Shown piece by piece: positions 16,286-23,902 of a stretch of 36,569 nucleotides of DNA. Origin of the DNA: Croceimicrobium sp965656185. GTDB taxonomy: Bacteria; Bacteroidota; Bacteroidia; Flavobacteriales; Schleiferiaceae. The notes beneath the pieces were generated by a model. That model was given only the letters and a program-made list of their open reading frames with translations. It had not been told where the DNA came from and searched no databases. Position 1 is the stretch's first letter. Each line of letters begins with the position of its first letter. The translations under genes and the position numbers were made by a program. The stretch spans positions 1 to 36,569 of the forward strand of contig CBFHJH010000020.1 of the NCBI GenBank assembly GCA_965656185.1. Direction: 5' to 3'.

Positions 16286-18137
16286 GATATTTCTGGCCTT
16301 TGGCCTTATTCACAGCCTTTTATCCGCGCAACGCCAAGAGCAACTCAGGAGTTTGCGGGCTATCCCGATCCAAATCGAGGAAGAGCGACTGGAGAAACAA
16401 AGCCAAGTGCTTAACCTACCCTTTAGGGATGATTTTTCCTACGACCGTAACACGATAGACCCTGCCCGGTGGCAAAGCTCGGATGTATATGTAAACCAAA
16501 CTTGGTCCCGCAGTGCGATAAGCTTAGGCGTAGCTACTTTCGACGGTTTAAATCGTTTTGGGCGACCACATGCTCCAAACAAAGGAGATAGCATCTGCGA
16601 CGTACTGGAGTCGCAAACGATAGACCTTTCCAATGTCCAAGATTCCGTTTACCTCAGCTTTTTCTATCAAGTTGGGGGCTGGGGCGAAAGACCTTCTAGC
16701 AATGACGACTCTCTGGTCCTACAGTTTTGGGATCCCAGTGATACAATATGGATCTCAACTTGGCGCGGAATGGCAAATAGCGCCGATGATGAATGGATCC
16801 AAGTGCTACGTGCTGTAGAAGACCGCTTCCACGAAAGTGACTTCAAATTCCGCTTTCTTAGTTATGGAAACCGGCAAGGGGCCTTGGACCTATGGCATCT
16901 AGATTATGTCTACCTCGACGATCAACGCGACTATCAAGATACGGTAGTGCAAGATATTGCCTTTACCAGGCCGCACCCTTCTCTTTTGAAAGACTATGAA
17001 GCCATCCCCTGGTGGCACCTTAACCAGGCCTTTAACCCCAACGACTTGGTGAAAGAAGATATCCGCTTACACTACCGCCGTAATGTAGACCCCACTGTCA
17101 CCCGTCCGGGCCGTCAGCTTGGCGAATTCCGCATCACTTATAACGGTAATGTGATCGATCAAAACGGCTTACCCGATGGCGACCTGGATGACCTTCACCC
17201 AGATTTTGTGGAAGTACGATATCCAGTGCCCGATACTGCCGATGTGGGCAGACCGCGACTCGACTTATTAAGCCTCCCTTACCCCGATGAGTTTGAATGG
17301 ATTTCGGAGCAGTATTATTCCGGAGGCTCAGAAACGTACACTGCCAATGACACGGTGCGTAGACGTCAGGTCTTTAAAAACTACTATGCTTACGACGATG
17401 GGACTGCAGAAAGAGCCTATGAAATTCGCAATAATCGCGGAGGATTCATCGTACAGCGCTATGATGTTTTAGTGGACGACACTTTAAAGGGACTCCAAAT
17501 TTATTTTCAGCCAAGTGGCACTGATTTTGGGCCGCAGGAGTTTAGCATCATAGTATTGGATAATGCCGGCGGCATACCGAGCGCCGTGCTTTTCGAAAGC
17601 GATAGTATTTACAGTGCGCAGAGTACCGATGGTAACTTTTACCACAATTACTTACTAGATAGCTTAGAGTCTGTAATCCGCACCAATGGCACGGTTTTCA
17701 TTGGCATACGTCAGCAAAACAGCGATGAACTGAGCTTGGGTTATGATCAAAACTCCCGGAATAGAACAAGTGCTTTTTACGGAGAATTGAACGACCTCTA
17801 TCAAAGCTTTTTGGGAGGCACTATTATGATGCGCCCCATTTTTGGCTATGTACCACGTGACCTAAGTACAGATGAACTGGAATTAGTGAGCTTAAAAAGG
17901 TTAGAAGTATACCCCAACCCTAGTTCTGGTGCTATCCAAATTGATTTACCCAAAGCTGAGGAACACTTAGAGGGCTATCAATTGGTATTGCGCAACTTGC
18001 AAGGACAAATTATTCGCAGCACTACACCTAGTCCGAATTGGAGTTTAGGCACCATTAGTAGCGGGCACTATTTAATAAGCCTCGAAAAGCCAGGTAGCAC
18101 CGAGCTTTGGCAAGAAAAAATTAGCGTTATCCGATGA
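16269..18137 (+). CDS. Secreted protein with T9SS type A sorting domain
   Basis: A 622-residue exported protein starting inside the end of the PASTA gene. Its signal peptide is about residues 1-20 (MTLRFKIFLAFGLIHSLLSA). The N-terminal mature half looks like a jellyroll or MAM-like beta sandwich (LPFRDDFSYDRNTIDPARW; LSFFYQVGGWGE; LWHLDYVYLDDQRD). A second beta domain follows at about 370-520 (YAYDDGTAERAYEIRNNRG). The last ~85 residues begin LEVYPNPSSGAIQI and end in a short basic strand, a T9SS type A sorting domain. The exact function is unknown. Overlaps with both neighbours (17 and 4 bases) indicate one operon with PASTA protein and RluD. Confidence 0.85.
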   Translation: MTLRFKIFLAFGLIHSLLSAQRQEQLRSLRAIPIQIEEERLEKQSQVLNLPFRDDFSYDRNTIDPARWQSSDVYVNQTWSRSAISLGVATFDGLNRFGRPHAPNKGDSICDVLESQTIDLSNVQDSVYLSFFYQVGGWGERPSSNDDSLVLQFWDPSDTIWISTWRGMANSADDEWIQVLRAVEDRFHESDFKFRFLSYGNRQGALDLWHLDYVYLDDQRDYQDTVVQDIAFTRPHPSLLKDYEAIPWWHLNQAFNPNDLVKEDIRLHYRRNVDPTVTRPGRQLGEFRITYNGNVIDQNGLPDGDLDDLHPDFVEVRYPVPDTADVGRPRLDLLSLPYPDEFEWISEQYYSGGSETYTANDTVRRRQVFKNYYAYDDGTAERAYEIRNNRGGFIVQRYDVLVDDTLKGLQIYFQPSGTDFGPQEFSIIVLDNAGGIPSAVLFESDSIYSAQSTDGNFYHNYLLDSLESVIRTNGTVFIGIRQQNSDELSLGYDQNSRNRTSAFYGELNDLYQSFLGGTIMMRPIFGYVPRDLSTDELELVSLKRLEVYPNPSSGAIQIDLPKAEEHLEGYQLVLRNLQGQIIRSTTPSPNWSLGTISSGHYLISLEKPGSTELWQEKISVIR

Positions 18138-19168
18138 GAGCGGAGGAAGACCATTTGGAAGAAGAGAACGAAGAACTCTACGAACATCATCGCATAGAAG
18201 CAGATGCAGGACAGAAACCCTTGAGGGTAGATAAATTTCTCACCAACTTATTGCCTAACACTTCACGAAACAAGATCCAGCAATCTGCCGCAGCAGGTAA
18301 TATTAGGGTAAACGATCAGAAAGTTAAAAGCAATTATAAAGTAAAGGCGGGCGACACCGTTCAGGTGGTGTTAAGTTACCCCCCTCGCGAAGTTGAACTG
18401 GTTCCTCAGAACATCCCCCTGCCCATCATTCATCAGGATAAGGATGTAATCGTGGTGCATAAACCCCCGGGCATGGTAGTGCATCCTGGCTATGGCAATC
18501 ACGATGGCACCTTGGTCAATGCGCTTTTATATCAATTTCAAAACTTACCTGGCCTGGATAAAGAGCGTCCAGGATTAGTGCATCGATTGGATAAAGATAC
18601 CAGTGGAATCATGGTTATCGCCGCTAACGAAAGATCGATGGCCCATTTGGCGAACCAGTTCTTTGAGCGTAGCACGGAGCGCACCTATCACGCTTTAGTG
18701 TGGGGCAATGTAGAAGAAGACTCAGGCACCATTACTGGGAACATTGGCCGCAGTCCGAAGAATCGTAAGATCTTTCAAGTTTACGAAGAAGGCGATTATG
18801 GCAAACACGCGGTAACCCACTACCGTGTCTTGGAGCGCCTCGGTTACGTCACCTTGGTAGAGTGTAAATTAGAAACGGGTCGCACGCATCAAATTAGGGT
18901 GCATATGAAGCATATCGGGCATACTCTATTTAATGACAAAGATTACGGTGGGGATAAAGTCTTGAAGGGCACCACTTTTACCAAATACAAGCAATTCGTA
19001 GAAAACTGCTTTCAAATCTGCCCCCGTCAGGCCCTGCACGCCAAGACCTTAGGCTTCGAACACCCAACTTCTGGCGAACGCTTATCGTTTAATTCACAGT
19101 TGCCGGATGAAATGGCCGCTTTGGTCGATAAATGGCGTAATTACAGTCACTTTAAATCCGGAAACTAA
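18134..19168 (+). CDS. rluD: 23S rRNA pseudouridine synthase, RluD type
   Basis: A 344-residue RluA/RluD family enzyme that isomerises uridines to pseudouridine in 23S rRNA (positions 1911, 1915 and 1917 in E. coli). An N-terminal acidic extension is followed by an S4 RNA-binding domain (about 29-90: LRVDKFLTNLLPNTSRNKIQQ). The catalytic domain contains HRLDKDTSGIMV with catalytic D153 and RTHQIRVHMKHIGH. ATGA overlap with the T9SS gene. RluC-type activity on other 23S sites cannot be excluded from sequence alone. Confidence 0.9.
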   Translation: MRAEEDHLEEENEELYEHHRIEADAGQKPLRVDKFLTNLLPNTSRNKIQQSAAAGNIRVNDQKVKSNYKVKAGDTVQVVLSYPPREVELVPQNIPLPIIHQDKDVIVVHKPPGMVVHPGYGNHDGTLVNALLYQFQNLPGLDKERPGLVHRLDKDTSGIMVIAANERSMAHLANQFFERSTERTYHALVWGNVEEDSGTITGNIGRSPKNRKIFQVYEEGDYGKHAVTHYRVLERLGYVTLVECKLETGRTHQIRVHMKHIGHTLFNDKDYGGDKVLKGTTFTKYKQFVENCFQICPRQALHAKTLGFEHPTSGERLSFNSQLPDEMAALVDKWRNYSHFKSGN

Positions 19169-19172
19169 ATAG

Positions 19173-19180
19173 TAACTTCG
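19173..19180 (+). promoter_or_regulatory. Possible -7 box for the cytochrome c peroxidase gene
   Basis: TAACTTCG, one mismatch from TAnnTTTG, 18 nt before the ATG at 19199. Confidence 0.4.
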
Positions 19181-19198
19181 TTGTTATCAGTTAAGGAT

Positions 19199-20311
19199 AT
19201 GAAGCGGAAAATCGGCACTTTACTAAGCTTATCGTTCATGGTCTTGGCCTTGAGCCAATGTCGGGATAATGAACCCACAGTTGGCAACACGAACCCAGCG
19301 GGAACTCCTTACACTTTGCAAGTTCCCGAAAAGTTTCCCGCTCCAAATATCCCAGCCGATAATCCCATGACCTATGAAGGAATCAAATTAGGTCGACACC
19401 TTTTTTACGACAAAGATCTATCCGATAATGGTACTGTTTCTTGCGCTTCTTGCCACATCCAAGAACGAGCCTTTACCGACGCCACTCCAACCTCAGTAGG
19501 TTCGCAAGGTATCACCGGGCGCCGCAAGGCCATGCCCATTTTCAACTTGGCTTTCCAAGATTTCTTTTTTTGGGACGGACGTACCGTAACTTTAGAAGAA
19601 CAATCATTGCACCCTATTCGTGATCCGATCGAGATGAATAATGACTTACCTACGGTAATTAGTCGTTTAAGTGCCGATCCGATCTATCCGCCCATGTTCG
19701 AGGAGGCCTTTGGCAGTAGTGAAATCACTGCGGAAAGAATAGCTAAGGCCATTGCCCAATTTGAAAGGACCATGATTTCGGCCAACTCTAAGTTCGACAG
19801 CGTAATTCGCTTGCAAACTGGTGCGCAGTTTACTGCCTTAGAGCAACGAGGTTATGAGTTATTTACTTCAGACTTTGATCCCAATGGTGGCTTTGGAGGA
19901 GATTGCTTCCATTGTCATGGTGAACGTGAAACTCGCTATTTATTTGGCGCTTTTGGTCGGGATTTACAATTTGTAAATAATGGCTTGAAAGCAACCTATA
20001 CCGATCAAGGAAGAGCGGAAGTAACCAATGACCCCACCGATGTAGGTAAATTTAAAGTGCCTAGTGTGCGTAATGTCGAATTCTCTTTCCCATACATGCA
20101 CGATGGAAGTATCCCGAACCTAGATAGTTTGATTGGATTCTACAATTTCGGCGGACATCTGCATCCCAATATCGATCCAAATATGAAGGCGGCTGGAACA
20201 GGACGTAATTGGAGTCAAGGTCAGAAAGATGCCCTAGCCGCTTTCTTAAGAACCCTTACCGACTACAAGTTTCTGCAAGACACCGCCTTGAGCGATCCTT
20301 TCCAAAATTAA
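19199..20311 (+). CDS. Di-haem cytochrome c peroxidase, lipoprotein
   Basis: A 370-residue periplasmic or outer-membrane protein of the CcpA/MauG family that reduces hydrogen peroxide using electrons from cytochrome c. I chose the ATG at 19199 because it gives a signal peptide with a probable lipobox cysteine C21 (ALSQC). The -1 Q is unusual, so lipidation is only likely. Two haem c sites are visible: CASCH (C82, C85, H86) and CFHCH (C236, C239, H240). Family motifs include LGRHLFYDKDLS, FWDGR, HPIRDPIEM and VPSVRNVEFSFPYMHDGS. Length is normal. No partner cytochrome gene is adjacent. Confidence 0.9.
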   Translation: MKRKIGTLLSLSFMVLALSQCRDNEPTVGNTNPAGTPYTLQVPEKFPAPNIPADNPMTYEGIKLGRHLFYDKDLSDNGTVSCASCHIQERAFTDATPTSVGSQGITGRRKAMPIFNLAFQDFFFWDGRTVTLEEQSLHPIRDPIEMNNDLPTVISRLSADPIYPPMFEEAFGSSEITAERIAKAIAQFERTMISANSKFDSVIRLQTGAQFTALEQRGYELFTSDFDPNGGFGGDCFHCHGERETRYLFGAFGRDLQFVNNGLKATYTDQGRAEVTNDPTDVGKFKVPSVRNVEFSFPYMHDGSIPNLDSLIGFYNFGGHLHPNIDPNMKAAGTGRNWSQGQKDALAAFLRTLTDYKFLQDTALSDPFQN

Positions 20312-20967
20312 AATCAGACCTTCTGTTTATACCAGGACTATCTAACTCTGCTACCCATAAAAATTCTGGTACCGGGAAACTCGATCGGTGGACGAGTATT
20401 GCGGTCGGTGCAGTTCTAGGGAGCCTACTCATTCTTGCAGTGGTAAAAAAGACTTTAGAAAATAGGTCTTTTAGGCAAAATGGCACCGATGCAGTGGCTC
20501 GAGTGATGCATTTAGACCAAGATGCCGAATCCACGTGGATCGAATACCAGTTTTACTTTCGGGGCACAAAAATCGAAACTTGGCAAGATGCCGGCTCTCA
20601 CATCGCCTCAAGCTCCGATTTTAATCGAGTAAAGCTAGGGGCCTTCTACCCGGTGCATTTCGATAGCACCAAACCATCCAATGCTCGATTGAAAGTTTTA
20701 TCTAAGGGACTTAGGGCTTCTAAGGTCATGGATAATTCATTACTAGTTTCCGGCGATCTACTCGAGGTAAAACGAGAGGCTAATACTTTACGGGTAAGTT
20801 ACACCTATAATTTCATGGGAATAGACTTCAAGCAACAAGTATTGCTAAAGAAGGCATACTTGCAAGACTTTAAGCAGAGGCAAGAGTTAGAAGCTGCTAA
20901 TAAACCTTGGTTAAAGGTCTCGGTAGATTATCCCGCTTTAAACCAAATGATACTTTGGTCTCAATAA
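20209..20967 (+). CDS. DUF3592-like membrane protein with unclear start
   Basis: From about codon 45 the frame encodes a plausible protein: a transmembrane helix (WTSIAVGAVLGSLLILAVV), then a DUF3592-type domain with YQFYFRGTKIETW and GAFYPVHFDSTKPSNARL. A second copy-like half follows (LLEVKREANTLRVSYTYNF). Function is unknown. The only ATG upstream of the helix (20209) lies 103 bases inside the peroxidase gene, and that first stretch is arginine/serine-rich like out-of-frame sequence. No ATG, GTG or TTG occurs in frame between the peroxidase stop and the helix. CTG at 20323, ATT at 20398 or a sequencing frameshift are alternatives. The real gene probably begins at about 20315-20400. Confidence 0.6.
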   Translation: MESRSERCPSRFLKNPYRLQVSARHRLERSFPKLKSDLLFIPGLSNSATHKNSGTGKLDRWTSIAVGAVLGSLLILAVVKKTLENRSFRQNGTDAVARVMHLDQDAESTWIEYQFYFRGTKIETWQDAGSHIASSSDFNRVKLGAFYPVHFDSTKPSNARLKVLSKGLRASKVMDNSLLVSGDLLEVKREANTLRVSYTYNFMGIDFKQQVLLKKAYLQDFKQRQELEAANKPWLKVSVDYPALNQMILWSQ

Positions 20968-20973
20968 ATTGCC

Positions 20974-21594
20974 CTAAGCTTTGAGATAAACGACTTTTTT
21001 TGTCTCAAAAAACTCCTCTTGGAAATACTTAGGAATTGGATGCTGTTTCGCTTGAGGATAATTGGCAAGCTCTTCACTAAGATCCCCCCCCTTGAGATAG
21101 AGGATACCATTGGCCAGGGTTCCTGCCTCCTTACCCTTTCGAATACGGTTGCGCGTCCAAGCCATAAATTTAGGCATCTGAGTTACCGCCCGAGAAACAA
21201 TAAAGTCGAAGCTACGATTTAGTTTTTCTGCTCTTACTTGCTGGGCACTTACGTTCCGAAGCTCTAATGCAGCGGCTACTTCCTCCACCACCTTGATCTT
21301 TTTCCCGATGCTATCCACTAAGTGAAATTGGGCCTCCGGAAAAAGGATGGCCAAGGGTATTCCTGGGAAGCCGCCGCCGGTGCCAATATCCAAAATTTGG
21401 GCTCCAGGGTTAAAACGGCAAAATTTGGCAATTGCTAAAGAGTGCAAAACATGGCGTTCGTAAAAATGCTCCGTATCCTTTCGCGAAATCACGTTTATTT
21501 GAGCATTCCACTCTTCATATAAAGGCCCTAATTTGCTAAAAGCAGCGTGCTGCTTCTCACTTAAATTGGGGAAATATTTCTCGATCAATTCCAT
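20974..21594 (-). CDS. rsmG: 16S rRNA (guanine527-N7)-methyltransferase
   Basis: A 206-residue SAM-dependent methyltransferase (GidB) that methylates G527 of 16S rRNA. The SAM-binding motif LDIGTGGGFPGIPLAI lies near residues 70-85. FHLVDSIGKKIKVVEEVA and FDFIVSRAVTQM follow as in the family. I chose the ATG at 21594, giving the standard MELIEKYFPNLSE start and TGATG coupling to the glycosyltransferase stop (one shared base). An ATG two codons earlier is also possible; longer extensions are not supported. It converges with the DUF3592-like gene, stops 6 bp apart. Confidence 0.94.
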   Translation of the reverse strand: MELIEKYFPNLSEKQHAAFSKLGPLYEEWNAQINVISRKDTEHFYERHVLHSLAIAKFCRFNPGAQILDIGTGGGFPGIPLAILFPEAQFHLVDSIGKKIKVVEEVAAALELRNVSAQQVRAEKLNRSFDFIVSRAVTQMPKFMAWTRNRIRKGKEAGTLANGILYLKGGDLSEELANYPQAKQHPIPKYFQEEFFETKKVVYLKA

Positions 21595-22703
21595 CACCAT
21601 TCTTTTGAAGCGCCCCATAAAAGGTTTCGCAAGTGAAGCACAAAGGTACTGAGCACCCAGATCAATTCCCACATGGGCCAAAGTAGATTTAAAGTGGGTA
21701 AAGCAAATAATTTGGGATGATGCCCCAATTGCATATTTACCACATATCGGGCTAAAAATAAGCTAAGCGCCGACCATGGATTCAATATAAAACCAAAGGG
21801 TAATAGTAGCCAAAAAAGTAAAATTAAACTTCCTTCTAGCCCCAGGAGGAACTGATCTCTTAATCGATAGCGCCAAGCAGTAGAATAGTGCCTTCCTTTC
21901 TGGCGCATCCAAGCACCATAGCTACTTGGCGCCGAAGAAATAGTAAATGCCTCAGGGTTGACAAGAAAACCGATTTTCACTTCTTGCCCGATCGAATTCA
22001 CAAAGAGGTCGTCGTCGCCAGAACGCAGATCGAAGTGCTTCTTATGTGCTTGATTGGCATCGTATAGCTTTTTAGTGTAAGCCAGATTACGGCCCACCGC
22101 GCCGTAAGCTTGCCCCCGATAGGCATAATGCCAGTAAGAGGCGAGGGTGCGAACGGTTTCAAAATCGACCAAGCCATGAAAAAGAGAGCTTCCCTTTAAT
22201 TTCCCGTAGCCGAGAATTAAATCTTTACCCGCGGAAAATTGAATACCGATGTGCTTTAACCACTGTTTAGAAGCCGGTTCACAGTCGGCATCGCAAAAGA
22301 CCAAATGCTCATGATGGGCGGCGGCTATTCCAGCTGCCAAAGCGTTTTTCTTCCCTGTAGTCGCATCCGCCGAAAGGCGAATTAAACTTAAACTAGCGTT
22401 TTCCTTCGCGTAATTTTCTAGGATCTCAGCCGTATCATCATGGCTATGATCATCCACGCAAATAAGCTCGAAATTCGGGTAATCTTGTCCAAGCCAATGC
22501 TCTAAATTGCGTTTAAGGTTGGCCGATTCATTGCGGCAAGCCACAATTAAACTCAGCGGTGGCAGTTGTACAACTTGGCTAAGCACTGTGCTCGAGTCTT
22601 TGAGCAGCTCAGAAATAGCCCGGAAGCGCCAGAATTGCCAGAAAAACAAGGCCAGGCTTACTAAAAACCAGAAAATGGCTAGAAAAAGCGTTAAGATCTC
22701 CAT
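21594..22703 (-). CDS. Family 2 glycosyltransferase, membrane-bound
   Basis: A 369-residue GT2 enzyme transferring a sugar from a nucleotide donor to an envelope acceptor. A transmembrane helix lies at the N-terminus (MEILTLFLAIFWFLVSLALF), and the GT-A catalytic domain spans about 45-270. Visible motifs are the nucleotide-site ICVDDHSHDDT, the DxD motif in VFCDADCEP and the acceptor-side RSGDDDLFV. At least two further transmembrane segments lie near 300-350. I chose the ATG at 22703; the GTG nine codons upstream lies at or before the promoter box. The substrate is unknown. It is the first gene of an operon with rsmG, which is common for this pair in Bacteroidota. Confidence 0.88.
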   Translation of the reverse strand: MEILTLFLAIFWFLVSLALFFWQFWRFRAISELLKDSSTVLSQVVQLPPLSLIVACRNESANLKRNLEHWLGQDYPNFELICVDDHSHDDTAEILENYAKENASLSLIRLSADATTGKKNALAAGIAAAHHEHLVFCDADCEPASKQWLKHIGIQFSAGKDLILGYGKLKGSSLFHGLVDFETVRTLASYWHYAYRGQAYGAVGRNLAYTKKLYDANQAHKKHFDLRSGDDDLFVNSIGQEVKIGFLVNPEAFTISSAPSSYGAWMRQKGRHYSTAWRYRLRDQFLLGLEGSLILLFWLLLPFGFILNPWSALSLFLARYVVNMQLGHHPKLFALPTLNLLWPMWELIWVLSTFVLHLRNLLWGASKEW

Positions 22704-22709
22704 GGCCTT

Positions 22710-22717
22710 CAAAGGTA
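22710..22717 (-). promoter_or_regulatory. -7 promoter box of the glycosyltransferase-rsmG operon
   Basis: Minus-strand TACCTTTG, a perfect TAnnTTTG match, only 6 nt before the ATG at 22703. The transcript may start at or within a few bases of the start codon. Confidence 0.65.
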
Positions 22718-22737
22718 AAGCTTTGTGCACGTAGAAA

Positions 22738-22767
22738 TTGCGGCTCTTGCGATTAAGCTTATTTTTG
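22738..22767 (+). promoter_or_regulatory. Promoter of tgt (-33 TTG and -7 box)
   Basis: TTG at 22738-22740, then 19 nt, then TATTTTTG at 22760-22767. Both elements and the spacing fit the Bacteroidota sigma-ABfr promoter. The ATG at 22772 follows after 4 nt, so the mRNA is probably leaderless. Confidence 0.75.
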
Positions 22768-22771
22768 CCCG

Positions 22772-23902
22772 ATGCAATTTAAGCTGGAACACACAGACCC
22801 TGGTTCTAAGGCACGCAGCGGCAGAATTAATACCGCACACGGCGAGATCCTGACCCCCATTTTTATGCCCGTAGGCACCGTTGGTTCGGTTAAAGCCGTT
22901 CACCAAAGGGAACTAGCGGATGATATAAAAGCCCAGATCATATTAGGCAATACTTACCATCTTTACCTGCGGCCGGGCACCGATATTCTTAATAGGGCGG
23001 GTGGCATGCACCAGTTCATGAATTGGCAAAAGCCGATTCTAACCGATTCTGGGGGCTACCAGGTTTACAGCTTGGCCAATAATCGGAAGATCACCGAAGA
23101 GGGCGTAGCCTTTAAATCGCATATCGATGGCTCCAAACACTTTTTCAGTCCGGAAAAATCGATGGAGATACAGCGTTATATTGGAGCCGATATCATCATG
23201 GCCTTCGATGAATGTCCGCCCTACCCCAGCTCTTACCAATATGCTCGAGAGTCGATGGAAATGACTCATCGCTGGTTAAAGCGCTGCGGCAGCTGGCTGG
23301 AAGAAAATGAAGCCTTTTACGGTTACGAGCAGAGCCTTTTTCCTATTGTGCAAGGCAGTACCTACAAAGACCTACGCGTAAAAAGTGCAGAGACCATCGC
23401 AAAGTTTGGCGCCGATGGAAATGCTATAGGTGGCCTTTCGGTGGGAGAACCGGCCGAGGAAATGTATGCCATGAGCGAAATTGTTTGCGATGTACTTCCC
23501 CTCGATAAACCACGTTATCTAATGGGGGTAGGAACTCCGGCCAATATTTTAGAAAACATCGCCTTGGGAGTTGATATGTTCGATTGTGTAATGCCTACTC
23601 GAAATGGACGAAATGGAATGATCTTTACTAGTGAGGGCATTATCAATATCAAGAACAAAAAGTGGGAAGACGATTATTCTCCGCTTGACCCTAATGGCCC
23701 CACTTTTGTAGACAGTGAATACTCCCGTGCTTATTTACGTCATCTCTTTGCGGCCAATGAGTATCTAGGTCGGCAAATTGCCAGCGTGCATAATTTGGGA
23801 TTCTATTTGTGGCTTGTTGGTGAGGCCAGGAGCCAAATCGAAGCCGGCACATTTGCTATCTGGAAAAATATAATGGTGGAAAAACTGCAAAGACGCTTGT
23901 GA
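22772..23902 (+). CDS. tgt: Queuine/preQ1 tRNA-guanine(34) transglycosylase
   Basis: A 376-residue enzyme exchanging G34 for preQ1 in tRNAs with GUN anticodons, in queuosine synthesis. Catalytic D92 (TDSGGYQVYSL) and nucleophile D271 (MFDCVMPTRNGRNG) are present, as are GNAIGGLSVGEP and the TIM-barrel framework. Odd feature: the bacterial zinc site CxCxxC...H is not intact. At the expected cysteine positions the protein has G309, T311 and D314 (DPNGPTFVDSEYSRAYLRH), while the histidine (H340, SVHNLGFYL) remains. Other Bacteroidota Tgt proteins, as I recall, share this, so it is probably a lineage trait and not a defect. The stop overlaps the next GTG by 4 bases. Confidence 0.95.
   Translation: MQFKLEHTDPGSKARSGRINTAHGEILTPIFMPVGTVGSVKAVHQRELADDIKAQIILGNTYHLYLRPGTDILNRAGGMHQFMNWQKPILTDSGGYQVYSLANNRKITEEGVAFKSHIDGSKHFFSPEKSMEIQRYIGADIIMAFDECPPYPSSYQYARESMEMTHRWLKRCGSWLEENEAFYGYEQSLFPIVQGSTYKDLRVKSAETIAKFGADGNAIGGLSVGEPAEEMYAMSEIVCDVLPLDKPRYLMGVGTPANILENIALGVDMFDCVMPTRNGRNGMIFTSEGIINIKNKKWEDDYSPLDPNGPTFVDSEYSRAYLRHLFAANEYLGRQIASVHNLGFYLWLVGEARSQIEAGTFAIWKNIMVEKLQRRL

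Noticed and set aside
20980..21009. Inverted repeat TTTGAGA...TCTCAAA as a terminator
   Set aside because: It lies within the rsmG coding end, has a 16-nt loop, and the pairing is explained by the codons. Termination there would truncate the gene.
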